A stretch of DNA of 64,000 bases, taken from positions 28,456-92,455 of the forward strand of contig DASZMZ010000319.1 of assembly GCA_035551455.1 (NCBI GenBank). Direction: 5' to 3'. The position numbers were made by a program, and so were the translations under genes. This document shows, in pieces, positions 34,940-43,873 of this stretch. The stretch is from Sulfopaludibacter sp035551455 (GTDB lineage Bacteria; Acidobacteriota; Terriglobia; Bryobacterales; Bryobacteraceae). The notes beneath the pieces were generated by a model, which did not search any database, was not told the DNA's origin, and saw only the letters and a list, made by a program, of their open reading frames with translations. Every line of letters begins with the position of its first letter. Position 1 is the stretch's first letter.

Positions 34940-34954
34940 CCGAGCGAAGCTCGG
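34940..34954. terminator. Short hairpin between convergent genes
   Basis: CCGAGC (34940-34945) pairs exactly with GCTCGG (34949-34954) around a GAA loop, between two convergent stops at 34934 and 34963. It has no U-run, so it may be a weak bidirectional terminator or simply a stable hairpin. Confidence 0.4.
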
Positions 34955-34962
34955 CGATGCGT

Positions 34963-35454
34963 CTACATCTTCTTGAATAATCGATCGAAGGCGCTGCGGG
35001 CATCGTCGGCATTTCGGGGGGCGGGCGGACCGGCATTGACCTGCGGCGGCGCGGACGAGGCGGAAGAGCCAGCTGTGCCTTCGCGAGCCACGGTGACGCG
35101 TGGAGCAAACGACGTGCATTCGTTGGCCTTATCCTTCAGCGGGATGCGCACGGGGATGGGCTTCAAACACTGGAAGCGGGTGGAAGGCTCGAACTGCGAG
35201 CATTGTTTGCAGCAGTGAAGCGGCACGTTGCATTTCGGGCAGGCGCCGGTGAAGTCCACGCCATCGGGAAGGGCGGTAGAACAATTGAAGCATCGGGCAG
35301 CCGCCACGTGTTGAACCAGGCGGGGGAGTCGGGGGCCGGTGACGTCAATGGGAGGGCGAGGACCTTGGGGCTTGGAACGATCATCACGGGGGCCTCTGGA
35401 ATCGCGTTCAGAATCCATGTACCCGTGCTGTCTGTACTTGCGATCGCTGTCCAT
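34963..35454 (-). CDS. Hypothetical protein with zinc-ribbon-like cysteines
   Basis: I do not recognise the 163-residue product. It has a charged, disordered N-terminus, then a compact cysteine region (CFNCS, CPKCNVPLHCCKQC, FQCLKP) that looks like one or two zinc ribbons, and a low-complexity Ala/Pro tail ending in RSAFDRLFKKM. The ATG at 35454 is preferred because GGAG lies 10 nt upstream; two other in-frame Met codons (35523 and 35418) are possible. It sits downstream of glgP on the same strand. A nucleic-acid or protein-binding adaptor role is only a guess. Confidence 0.6.
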   Translation of the reverse strand: MDSDRKYRQHGYMDSERDSRGPRDDRSKPQGPRPPIDVTGPRLPRLVQHVAAARCFNCSTALPDGVDFTGACPKCNVPLHCCKQCSQFEPSTRFQCLKPIPVRIPLKDKANECTSFAPRVTVAREGTAGSSASSAPPQVNAGPPAPRNADDARSAFDRLFKKM

Positions 35455-35711
35455 GGGGAAGTTGCTCCGTAAATAGCAGGGAAAGAACGTTTCGATCAAG
35501 ACGCTACGAACTTGATACGCCACAGCGCGACATGAACCCGATTGACCCCCACTTGGGCCGCAACAGGAAGGGCGGCTGGAAGCATGGGACTACCGGAGGG
35601 GTTCCGCGGAAACGCCGAGGCGACTCGCACAAACAAGGTATGAGACCCGCCTTGTGCTGCAAATACTTATGTACCACGGATCGGTCTCCGTTTGCACGCC
35701 CTATCTAAATC

Positions 35712-38264
35712 TTAACCTACGGAACTCCACTTCAGCAGACTGGTACAGGGTCTGGTAAGGGGGTCATCGAAGTGGTTCGGGCTAACTCGTAACGCGTAGC
35801 CGAGGCGTCCGGTACGCTCCGGCACGATATCGCGTTCGAATACCGCCACCTGGTCTGTTTGCCCGACGGGCGGCAGTACCATAACTTCGGTATCTTCGAG
35901 GTGACCGTTGCTATCGATGCGGCCGATCACGACCTCGACACGGACATCGCGCGCAGTGAGACCGGCGAGGTCGATGGCGGCGCGCACGGGAACAGACTTA
36001 CCGCTGATGACCGCCGCCGCGGGTCCGCCGCCGGACTCTACGAAGTGGATCCGATCCCAGACTTCGCGAATGCGGGAATTCCAGCCGGCTTTGTCGTGAG
36101 CCAGTGCATAGTCCGCCTCCAGCATGCGCATGTGTTGTTCATGGGCGGGCTCATAGAGCTGAGTCATGTACTCATGCACCATGCGGCGGCAATCGAATCT
36201 CGGGCTGATGTAGCTGAGCGACTGTTTCATCCGGCGCATCCACTCACGCGGGGTCTGTTCGCGGCGCTCATAGAACAGGGGCACGATTTCGTTTTCGAGC
36301 AGATAGTAGATGGCGCTGGCGTGGAGATCGTCCTGATCTTCCGAATAGGGTTCACGCTCGCCGATGGCCCAGCCGCCGGAATTTTCGTAGGCTTCGTCGA
36401 ACCAGCCGTCGAGAATACTGAGATTCGGGACGCCGTTGATGGCGGCTTTCATGCCGCTGGTGCCGCAAGCCTCTTCTCCGCGACGCGGATTATTGAGCCA
36501 CAGGTCCACGCCCTGAATCATTTCGCGGCCGACCTTCATGTCGTAGTCTTCCACGAAGACGACGTGCTTCCATAGTTCCGGATCGCGCGAAAGTTGGACG
36601 ACTTCACGAATGTAACTCTTGCCCGGCTGGTCCTTGGGATGCGCCTTCCCGGCGATCACGATTTGAACGGGCATATCCTTATTCAGCAGGATGCGCTTGA
36701 GGCGTTCGACATCGCGGAACAGCAAGGTGGCCCGTTTGTAAGTGGCGAAGCGGCGGGCGAAACCGATGGTGAAGGCGTTCGGATCCAGCACTTCGCTGGC
36801 GCGGCGCACTTCGGCAGCCGGAGCCTGACGGCGCGTGGCTGCCTGGGTCTGACGGGCGCGGACGAAATTCACGAGGCGGCGCTTGCGCCTGCGATGGACT
36901 TCCAGCAATTCTTCGTCGGGGATATCTTTAATCTGCTCCCAGACCGCGGGGTCATTGAACTGATCGCGCCAGTCGGGCTGCAGGTACTGGTCGTAGAGCG
37001 CGGCCAGATCGCTATTCAGCCAACTGGGCAGGTGCACGCCGTTGGTGACGGAAGTGATGGGCACTTCCCAGACGGGCAACTGCGGCCACATGTCGTGGAA
37101 CATCTCCTGCGACACCTGGCGATGGAGGCGGCTCACGGCGTTGCGGTAGGCCGAGGTGTTGAGCGCGAGAACAGCCATGGAGAAGCGCTCGTCGCGGTCG
37201 TAGAAATTGCGGCGGCCGAGCGCCATTAACTGCTGAAAATCGATGCCGACCTCGTGGCAGTAGCCGGAGAAATAGTGATACATCAGACCGGGATCGAAGA
37301 GATCGATTCCGGCGGGAACGGGAGTGTGCGTAGTGAAGACGTTGCTGGCTCGGGCGGCGACCAAAGCTTCTTCATAGGTGAGGTGCTGATCGCCCATGAA
37401 CAGGCGGATCTGTTCGAGCGCGAGGAAGGCGGAGTGGCCTTCGTTCATATGGAAGACGGTGGGTTTCAGGCCCATGGCCTTCAAGGCGCGCATGCCGCCG
37501 ATGCCGAGGACGATCTCCTGACGGATGCGCGTATCGATATCGCCGCCATAAAGAGAATCGGTGATGTCGCGATCCTGCGGCAGGACGTTGTCCGGAATGT
37601 TGGTGTCCATCAGGTACAGCGTGATGCGGCCCACTTCCAGCTTCCAGACCTGGATGAAGACGTCGCCGGTGGGGAGGGTGATGGTGACCTTCAGATCGCG
37701 GCCTTCGGCATCCTTCACCGGGGTGAGCGGCAGGGTGTAGAAGTCGTTCATGGGGTAGCGTTCCTGCTGCCACCCGTCGGGATTCAGGACTTGGCGGAAA
37801 TAACCTTGTTGGTAGAGCAGACCCAGGCCGATCAGAGGATAATCCTGATCGCTGGAGGATTTCAGATGGTCGCCGGAGAGAATCCCAAGGCCGCCGGAAT
37901 AGACGGGCAGGGCTTCGGTGAGCCCGTACTCGGCGGAGAAGTAGGCGATGAGTTTACCGTCGTTACCCGTAGTGCTCTTGCGGGTGCGGGCGTCGAACGT
38001 CTCGCAGGCGGCGCGGTAGAGGGCCAGATAACGGGCGTCGCTGCCGGCCTTTTGCAGGGTGGCCTGCGAAACACGACCGAGCATGAGAACGGGATTGTAG
38101 CCGCAATCGCGCCAGAGGCCGGGATCGAGGCGTCGGAAGAGGGCCCGAACGATCGGCTCCCAACTCCACAGGATGTTGTAGGCCATGTCCGTCATGCGCG
38201 ACAGCGATGGAGGCAGGGCGGGCCGGACCAGAAACTCCCGGATGGGCTGAATGTGAAATGGCAT
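35712..38264 (-). CDS. glgP: Alpha-glucan phosphorylase (GT35)
   Basis: The 850-residue enzyme is the DUF3417-containing bacterial/archaeal type. The N-terminal DUF3417 part shows LSRMTDMAYNILWSWEP; the core has FSAEYGLTEALPVYSGGLGIL, HMNEGHSAFLALE, TTHTPVPAGID, TNGVHLPSWL and GFARRFATYKRATL. The PLP region EEACGTSGMKAAINGV near residue 600 contains the Lys expected to bind pyridoxal phosphate. It degrades glycogen or maltodextrin with phosphate to glucose-1-phosphate in the cytosol. No other glycogen gene is adjacent; it appears monocistronic, with TAGGT before the ATG at 38264. Confidence 0.95.
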   Translation of the reverse strand: MPFHIQPIREFLVRPALPPSLSRMTDMAYNILWSWEPIVRALFRRLDPGLWRDCGYNPVLMLGRVSQATLQKAGSDARYLALYRAACETFDARTRKSTTGNDGKLIAYFSAEYGLTEALPVYSGGLGILSGDHLKSSSDQDYPLIGLGLLYQQGYFRQVLNPDGWQQERYPMNDFYTLPLTPVKDAEGRDLKVTITLPTGDVFIQVWKLEVGRITLYLMDTNIPDNVLPQDRDITDSLYGGDIDTRIRQEIVLGIGGMRALKAMGLKPTVFHMNEGHSAFLALEQIRLFMGDQHLTYEEALVAARASNVFTTHTPVPAGIDLFDPGLMYHYFSGYCHEVGIDFQQLMALGRRNFYDRDERFSMAVLALNTSAYRNAVSRLHRQVSQEMFHDMWPQLPVWEVPITSVTNGVHLPSWLNSDLAALYDQYLQPDWRDQFNDPAVWEQIKDIPDEELLEVHRRRKRRLVNFVRARQTQAATRRQAPAAEVRRASEVLDPNAFTIGFARRFATYKRATLLFRDVERLKRILLNKDMPVQIVIAGKAHPKDQPGKSYIREVVQLSRDPELWKHVVFVEDYDMKVGREMIQGVDLWLNNPRRGEEACGTSGMKAAINGVPNLSILDGWFDEAYENSGGWAIGEREPYSEDQDDLHASAIYYLLENEIVPLFYERREQTPREWMRRMKQSLSYISPRFDCRRMVHEYMTQLYEPAHEQHMRMLEADYALAHDKAGWNSRIREVWDRIHFVESGGGPAAAVISGKSVPVRAAIDLAGLTARDVRVEVVIGRIDSNGHLEDTEVMVLPPVGQTDQVAVFERDIVPERTGRLGYALRVSPNHFDDPLTRPCTSLLKWSSVG

Positions 38265-38382
38265 ACCTAGGGACTACTTTCAAGATAGCAAATCGGCGGA
38301 AACACCCCTGGGCTGTAGTGGGCTTAAAAAATACGCCGCTAAACGTTTCCGGTCCGGAATGCGTCACAATAAGTAAGGCCGA

Positions 38383-39027
38383 ATGCGTCTTCTGGTAATT
38401 CTGTCGTTACTCTCCAGCAGTTGCCTGGCGAGCGAGTATGCCGTGCTGGCGAGCGGATCGCGGCTGCGCGTGGATCGTCACGAAGCTGTGGGTCAGACGG
38501 TAAAGCTCTACAACGGAGAGGGTTACATTGAAATGGACGCGGCCCAGGTGCGGTCTTTCGAACCGGACGATCGCGTAGCGCCTGCCCCTGCTCCGCCCGT
38601 CGCGCCCGTGGAAATGACTGAGGTGGCGGATGGCGGCCCGATCGTGCTTTCACCGATCGAACTGGCCGACGTCGCGGCCGACCGCTACGGGCTGCCGCAC
38701 TGGCTGGTCCGCGAAGTGATGCATGTGGAATCAGGATTCCAGGCGAATGCAGTGTCCCCTAAAGGCGCGATCGGGCTGATGCAGTTGATGCCCGGGACGG
38801 CGCAGGTGCTGGGCGTGAATCCCAAGGACCCGGCGCAAAATGCCGATGCGGGGGCTCGCTACCTGCGCGAATTGCTGGATAAATATGATGGCCGGTTGTG
38901 GCACGCCCTGGCGGCTTACAACGCAGGACCCGGAGCCGTGGAGAAATATCGCGGCGTGCCGCCGTATCGCGAAACCATTGACTACATCAATCGAATCGAC
39001 AAGGAACGGAAGAAGAACACGAAGTAA
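38383..39027 (+). CDS. Lytic transglycosylase (SLT domain, family 1)
   Basis: The 214-residue protein has a signal peptide (RLLVILSLLSSSCLAS), a 50-residue beta-rich linker, then an SLT domain from about residue 95. Catalytic Glu116 lies in HVESGF, followed by SPKGAIGLMQLMPGTA, GARYLRELLD, and ALAAYNAGPGAVEKY. It cleaves peptidoglycan between MurNAc and GlcNAc with 1,6-anhydro product and acts in the periplasm. AAGG lies 5-8 nt before the ATG. It is divergent from glgP and convergent with the LuxR-type gene. Confidence 0.93.
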   Translation: MRLLVILSLLSSSCLASEYAVLASGSRLRVDRHEAVGQTVKLYNGEGYIEMDAAQVRSFEPDDRVAPAPAPPVAPVEMTEVADGGPIVLSPIELADVAADRYGLPHWLVREVMHVESGFQANAVSPKGAIGLMQLMPGTAQVLGVNPKDPAQNADAGARYLRELLDKYDGRLWHALAAYNAGPGAVEKYRGVPPYRETIDYINRIDKERKKNTK

Positions 39028-39054
39028 AAGCGGCTGGCGCGGCAGTGGTGCAGT

Positions 39055-39498
39055 TTAGGAAGCCTGGCGGCGGAGGAGGCCTTCGTTGAGGGCCAGGGCC
39101 ACGGCGGCGGCTTTGGAATGCACGTGCAGTTTTCCATAGATATTCTGGATATGGAAAGCTACCGTGTTCACGCTGACGCCTAGTTTGCGGGCCGCGGTTT
39201 TGTAGCTGTGGCCTTCGACCATGAGGCTGAGCATGCGCAGCTCGTGGGGGGTGAGGTCGTAAGGGGGTTCCTGGGACGGCTGATTTCCCGCGCGCGCGCG
39301 AATGGCGCCCAGGACTCCGTCTTTTTCGTCGCACACCGTCATCAGCACGAGGTTGGCCGTGGCGCAACAATCGAGAAGCACGGCCATGCCGTTTTCCGCG
39401 ATCAGCGCGTTCAGTTGCTGGTTGTCCTTGTATTCATCCGGCTCGACGGAAAATACAGCTACCAGATTGAGTGCTTTTCGGCCGGTTCCCAGTCGCAT
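39055..39498 (-). CDS. LuxR-type HTH transcriptional regulator
   Basis: The 147-residue protein has an N-terminal domain of about 75 residues, with an odd CCATANLVLMTVC stretch, and a C-terminal GerE helix-turn-helix (LTPHELRMLSLMVEGHSYKTAARKLGVSVNTVAFH, split by me into LTPHELRML and VSVNTVAFHIQNI). It lacks a receiver or autoinducer-binding domain that can be recognised, so the input is unknown. It lies next to a sigma/anti-sigma pair on the same strand, 51 bp from the anti-sigma stop. Similar stand-alone GerE proteins are common in Acidobacteriota. Confidence 0.82.
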   Translation of the reverse strand: MRLGTGRKALNLVAVFSVEPDEYKDNQQLNALIAENGMAVLLDCCATANLVLMTVCDEKDGVLGAIRARAGNQPSQEPPYDLTPHELRMLSLMVEGHSYKTAARKLGVSVNTVAFHIQNIYGKLHVHSKAAAVALALNEGLLRRQAS

Positions 39499-39549
39499 GT
39501 ATCTGTGGATGCTGAGAAGCCGCGCATATTGGCACGCGGTGCAAGATTT

Positions 39550-40656
39550 CTAGCGCTGGGCGGCGCACTGACCGGCGATTCCGGCGCGGAGCTGTTGGAC
39601 CAGCGGAGAGCCGGCGTTTTCGCGTTCCAATGCGTCTGTTTCCAGCAGGGCCTCGCGGCAGAGGCCGGCATGCGCGTACTGCACCGCCAACTCGAGATGG
39701 CCCGCGGAGGCTTGGCGCGCCTGATCGATGGCGCCGGCCTGACCGGCATCCACCACATCGAAGCGCGCTTCGGCGTCCGGAGGCTGAGGAGCTCGTAAGG
39801 ATGCGCCGGTGCGGATGGCGGTGACCTGCCAGGCGTACCGTTTGCCGCGCTTCAACGGTTGGGCGGGCGTCCAGGTAGTGCCGGTGACTTCGGGACTGGC
39901 GGCCACCAACTGGTAGTCGGCGTCGAAGACCTGTACCTTATATACCCGGGCGTGGTCCACCGCCTCCCATTGAAATTCGGGCGTGTCGCTGAGCACGGGT
40001 ATGCCGACGGGACTGAGCACGTGGAAGCGCGAGGCCCCCGAGTCCGCGCCCAGCAGAACGGAGCTGCTGCTATGCAGGCCTTCCGGCAGAGTAACGCCAA
40101 TCCTGCCATCACGGAGGGCCTCGACCAGAGCATCGCTGGGTGCGGCGCCTACGAGGCGGCCCTGACGGTCGAGACCGATGGTGCGGCCGGCGTCGCGCAA
40201 AGATACTGCCAATTGTGGGGCTTGCGGTTGCGCGGGCTGGTGGAACCGCATCAGCACCACTCCCATCAGAAGCGCCGCAGCGATGGGAGCGAGAATCCAG
40301 TAACGGCGGACAGGCGACTGAAGTTGGGCTGCGAAGCTCTTCAGGTCCCGCGCTTCGGCGCGGCAATCCTCACATTCCAGAAGGTGAGTTTCCAGCCGCA
40401 TGCGATCGGCGGGCGAGGCGTTGCCGTCCACATAGGCGCGCAGATTATCGAAAGTGACGTGCGATTCGGCGGCCAGGGAGGCGGCGCGGTATTGCCGGTC
40501 CAGATCGGTCCACATTTCGGCTGCCGCAGGCGCCATTTGCAGGTTGTCGCGGCACTGCGCGCAGGAGGCCAAGTGGTCGTCGGCGGCCAGGAGATCGGCG
40601 CCAGCCAGGCGGCCTGCCCGAAGTCTCGCGAATTGTTCTAAATTCAGATGTTCCAC
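39550..40656 (-). CDS. Anti-sigma factor with two zinc-finger modules and periplasmic domain
   Basis: The 368-residue protein carries two HxxxCxxC zinc modules: HLASCAQC near residue 28 and HLLECEDC near residue 90, the hallmark of ZAS anti-sigma domains. A membrane helix at about 118-136 (YWILAPIAAALLMGVVLM) follows, then a large extracytoplasmic domain with Ig-like features (EFQWEAVDHARVYKVQVFD) and a short helical tail. Two ZAS-like modules in one chain is unusual. It is downstream of the sigma-like gene by 73 bp and is expected to bind it. The start is GTG at 40656, with AAGGAA some distance upstream. Confidence 0.78.
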   Translation of the reverse strand: MEHLNLEQFARLRAGRLAGADLLAADDHLASCAQCRDNLQMAPAAAEMWTDLDRQYRAASLAAESHVTFDNLRAYVDGNASPADRMRLETHLLECEDCRAEARDLKSFAAQLQSPVRRYWILAPIAAALLMGVVLMRFHQPAQPQAPQLAVSLRDAGRTIGLDRQGRLVGAAPSDALVEALRDGRIGVTLPEGLHSSSSVLLGADSGASRFHVLSPVGIPVLSDTPEFQWEAVDHARVYKVQVFDADYQLVAASPEVTGTTWTPAQPLKRGKRYAWQVTAIRTGASLRAPQPPDAEARFDVVDAGQAGAIDQARQASAGHLELAVQYAHAGLCREALLETDALERENAGSPLVQQLRAGIAGQCAAQR

Positions 40657-40729
40657 CGCTGTGCCTGCGCGTTTCCTTGCTTACATCCCTTCATAATGAC
40701 AAAAAGGTCGTGATATTGGCATAGGCCTG

Positions 40730-41746
40730 TTAACTCGGAGCCTTTGCTTTATGGACATGCGGGGTACTATCGGTACGGAGGCGGCGGCCCAATCTCTGGC
40801 GGGCGGCCTGCCGCAGATTGATAACCTGTTGACGGGCAAGCCCCAGTCGTTCACCGATATCGAGATCGCTGAGCGGCAACCGGGCCCACAGCGCGGCAAA
40901 TTCCTCAGCGGCGATGCCGACCAGATCCGCGATGGCGCGTACACTGGCAATGCCGGCGGTGGGGAGCATCCACAGAACAGAGCCGCCGGTGGCGTCTCGA
41001 AGATTGAGCAGGAGCGCGGTTCGTTGAGGCAGAGGCAGATCGACGATCTGGGTCCAGAGCCGTTCGAGATTTTGTTTTTGGGAAAGCGAGGCTTCGGCGG
41101 ACGGCTCGGGCGCCACGACGGAGTGCTCCTCGAATTCCAACGAGGAGACGGAATCGCGTACTCCCCAGAAGACTGCGAAGGTGGCGGTGAGGGCATCGAA
41201 CTCCACGGGCCCGCCCACCTGGTTGAAGAGTTCGCCCAAGAGTTGCTGCGGGGGCCGTTCGCGCGCGCCCAGGCGGGAAATCACTTCGGGGTCGAGCGGT
41301 AGCGGGGGCCGTTCGCGCCAGGCAGGGCGGCCGCAGATCCAACCGCGCTCCGGGTCCTCCCACAGATCAAAATTCGGAGTCTTGGTGAGCAGATAGCGAA
41401 GACGGTTCTTCAGGCGATGGCGTTGCGGGTAGCGGTGGCGCAGATACTGGTCGCAGCCGTTGTGGGCGGCCACGGCGACGTAGCCGGTGAAACGTTCGAT
41501 GGGCACGTCGCCGGACTCTTTCAGGCGCTGGAGGCGGGAGACGAGGTCGAGAATGACGTCGCCGGCCACGTCTTCGCGGTCCTGCTCAGGCGCCGACATC
41601 AGGCGCCTACCGACGGTGCGGCGGATCACGGGAGAGGCGGCATCGAAAATCAGGGCGGCCAGAAGCGCTTCGGCCTGAGCCGCGTCCGGCGCGTCCAGGT
41701 AGCTTCGTAGCAACTCCGTTTCGGTCCCCATGGAAGTAACGAGCAT
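40730..41746 (-). CDS. Divergent RNA polymerase sigma factor-like protein
   Basis: The 338-residue protein resembles an ECF sigma factor but is about 150 residues longer. A region-2-like segment is at 40-120 (DREDVAGDVILDLVSRLQRL, FTGYVAVAAHNGCDQYLRHR). A long insert of about 90 residues follows, then a region-4-like part near 230-330 (LPLPQRTALLLNLRD, LDIGERLGLARQQVINLRQAARQRL). The adjacent gene encodes a zinc anti-sigma, which supports a regulatory role. The ATG at 41746 has no ribosome site; Met6 (41731) is an alternative. Distance from canonical ECFs makes the function less certain. Confidence 0.7.
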   Translation of the reverse strand: MLVTSMGTETELLRSYLDAPDAAQAEALLAALIFDAASPVIRRTVGRRLMSAPEQDREDVAGDVILDLVSRLQRLKESGDVPIERFTGYVAVAAHNGCDQYLRHRYPQRHRLKNRLRYLLTKTPNFDLWEDPERGWICGRPAWRERPPLPLDPEVISRLGARERPPQQLLGELFNQVGGPVEFDALTATFAVFWGVRDSVSSLEFEEHSVVAPEPSAEASLSQKQNLERLWTQIVDLPLPQRTALLLNLRDATGGSVLWMLPTAGIASVRAIADLVGIAAEEFAALWARLPLSDLDIGERLGLARQQVINLRQAARQRLGRRLRTDSTPHVHKAKAPS

Positions 41747-41809
41747 AATATAAATACACTCGGCGTTTGGTTGGACCAGTACGGGGACCTCCCGGATCGG
41801 GTCGTAATT

Positions 41810-43705
41810 CTACGGCGTCGCAAGGCGGCGTCGGAGAATGGCGAGCGCGGCGGGGTGGTTCATCTTTTCGGCCCAGGCCAGGGGGCGGGCCCAGGGTTCG
41901 GCATCGGCCTCGACGGGATCAGCGCCGCGAGACAACAGCAGTTCTACCAAGCCCGCGCGCCCCCAGCGGCAGGCCCATCCGAGCGGCGTGCTTTGCAGCC
42001 GGGGTTCGCGTACATCCATACGAGCACCAGCATCCAGAAGCAGGGTGGCGAAGGCGACCACCTCGTGGTCCTTGACGTGGCTATACATGGCGGCCACCTC
42101 GTGCAGTGCGGTGGCGAGGGAACCTTTGGGGAAGACATTCGGATCGCAGCGCTCGAGGATGAGGCGGAAGCATTCCAGGTACGTGGCGCGATCCAGTGAC
42201 GGGTCGGCGGTGGGTATGCGGGGCAAGTGGTTCCAGAAGCAGAGGGGGTCGAACAACTTGCCGAGCCAGCGGGGATCGTCGGGCGGCCAATCGATGCGGT
42301 CGAGCGCCATGCGGACAATCTCTGGATCGCCTCCGGTGGCTCCGGTGGCGAGCAGTACATCAACCAGCGATTCGCCAGGATTGACTGCGCCTTTGGGCAG
42401 ACAGCCTGCGTCCTCGGCGGCAAGCAGGCGGCGGGCGAGAGCGGGGTCGCGGTAGTAGCCGGCGTTGGCGGCATAGACTACGCCGCCGTAGCGCTCCAGG
42501 AGTTTCACCATTTCCGAATGACGGACACCGAAGGCGCGGCCGACGGGGGTGCCGGAAGCAAAGATCCGGGCGTTGGGATCGGCGCCGCGGGCCAGCAGCA
42601 TCTCAGCCATTTCGAGATTGTTGGAGGCGGCGCAGCGATAGAGCGGCTCGCCCCAGGAGTAGACTACCTCCTCGATGTCCTCGACGCGAGTCCGCTCGTC
42701 GGGGTCGAGGCCGAGTTCCAGGAGAAGCGCGAGCATTTCGGTCTGACGGTGCAGGACGGCGATGGACAGTAAGCCCGTGCGATCGGTGGCATGGCGGATG
42801 TAGGCGGTATCGCCCAGTGCGGCGGCGGCGATGGGTGACAGTTTGGCGCCGGCGCGCAGGAGGGAAGTGGCAATGGGAGGAAATTGCGCCGGATTGGCGG
42901 CGCGCGGCCAGGCTCTACCGGAGGCGGCGAAATCCAGAGGCGTCCATTGTTTTTCGGCCAGGGAGTGTACGTGGGCGCCATGCGCGAGGAGCCATTCCAC
43001 AACGCGCGGCTGAAGCATTCCGGCCGCGGCATGGAGCATGGTCCAGCCATCGGCGTCGCATTGGTGGACGAGTACCGGGTTGGCGTCGAGAAGTTGGATG
43101 GCGCGGTCTTCATCGGCGCACCATTCGAGTTCGGGCAGCGCGGTTGCGGACGGGACGAGGGCGTTGCGGCGGCGCTCCTCTTCGTGGATGATGGCGGCGA
43201 TTTCGTCGAAGCCGCGCTCCATCGCGAAAGTGAGGGCGCTGGTGGCGTCGCGGTGCGGCCACATACCGACGCGGGCGTCGGCGCCGTGTTCCATCAGAAG
43301 GCGGACCATGGCGGAGTCGCGGCGCAGGGTCGCGATGTGGATGGCACGCTGCTCGCCGTGGCGGGGACGTTCGAGGTTGACGATCTCCGGACGCAGATGC
43401 AGCATGCCGCGAACGGCGGCGAGATCGCCGAGTTCGACGGCATCGCACAGGCGACCTACGCGGACGCCATCGACGTAGGCTTTCAGCTTAGTCCAGCTTT
43501 CGAAACCGTAGGCGCGCGCCAGCACGAGTTGGGCGTCGTGGAGGGCGAAGCGGGCCGGGTCGGCTGCGTGATAGTGAGCGTTCACTTCGCGGACAGCGTC
43601 GGGGGATCCGGCGGTGAAGCCGGCCAGAAGTTCCTTGGCTTGGCGTTTCAGTTGGTCGAGGTCGGGGTTTTCGCGCAGGGCGCGAGTAGGCGGCGATTGG
43701 TTCAC
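41810..43705 (-). CDS. Ankyrin-repeat protein
   Basis: The 631-residue protein opens with a helical module (PDLDQLKRQAKELLAGF, RFALHDAQLVLARAYGFESW) seen in many Solibacter-type proteins and continues as about a dozen ankyrin repeats. Examples are GEQRAIHIATLRRDSAMVRLLMEHGADA, split as AIHIATLRR and MVRLLMEHGADA, then DGWTMLHAAAGM and STPLGWACRWGRAGLVELLLSRGAD (split by me). It probably mediates protein-protein contacts; there is no catalytic domain or signal peptide. It starts with GTG at 43705 behind AAGGAG, a clear ribosome site. No partner is evident nearby. Confidence 0.85.
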   Translation of the reverse strand: MNQSPPTRALRENPDLDQLKRQAKELLAGFTAGSPDAVREVNAHYHAADPARFALHDAQLVLARAYGFESWTKLKAYVDGVRVGRLCDAVELGDLAAVRGMLHLRPEIVNLERPRHGEQRAIHIATLRRDSAMVRLLMEHGADARVGMWPHRDATSALTFAMERGFDEIAAIIHEEERRRNALVPSATALPELEWCADEDRAIQLLDANPVLVHQCDADGWTMLHAAAGMLQPRVVEWLLAHGAHVHSLAEKQWTPLDFAASGRAWPRAANPAQFPPIATSLLRAGAKLSPIAAAALGDTAYIRHATDRTGLLSIAVLHRQTEMLALLLELGLDPDERTRVEDIEEVVYSWGEPLYRCAASNNLEMAEMLLARGADPNARIFASGTPVGRAFGVRHSEMVKLLERYGGVVYAANAGYYRDPALARRLLAAEDAGCLPKGAVNPGESLVDVLLATGATGGDPEIVRMALDRIDWPPDDPRWLGKLFDPLCFWNHLPRIPTADPSLDRATYLECFRLILERCDPNVFPKGSLATALHEVAAMYSHVKDHEVVAFATLLLDAGARMDVREPRLQSTPLGWACRWGRAGLVELLLSRGADPVEADAEPWARPLAWAEKMNHPAALAILRRRLATP

Positions 43706-43873
43706 GATGAGCTCCTTCCGAAGCCCGGTGTCCGCTCGGTCGGGCAGAAAGAGTTCATTGCGACTGCCACACGGGAGTGCCGATCAGGAGGACGCGGTCC
43801 TTTCCGCGGACACGGTGGCGGCCTGACACGCCACTGCCAGGATACTCGCGCCGGGCGGCGCCGGTCAAGCGTT

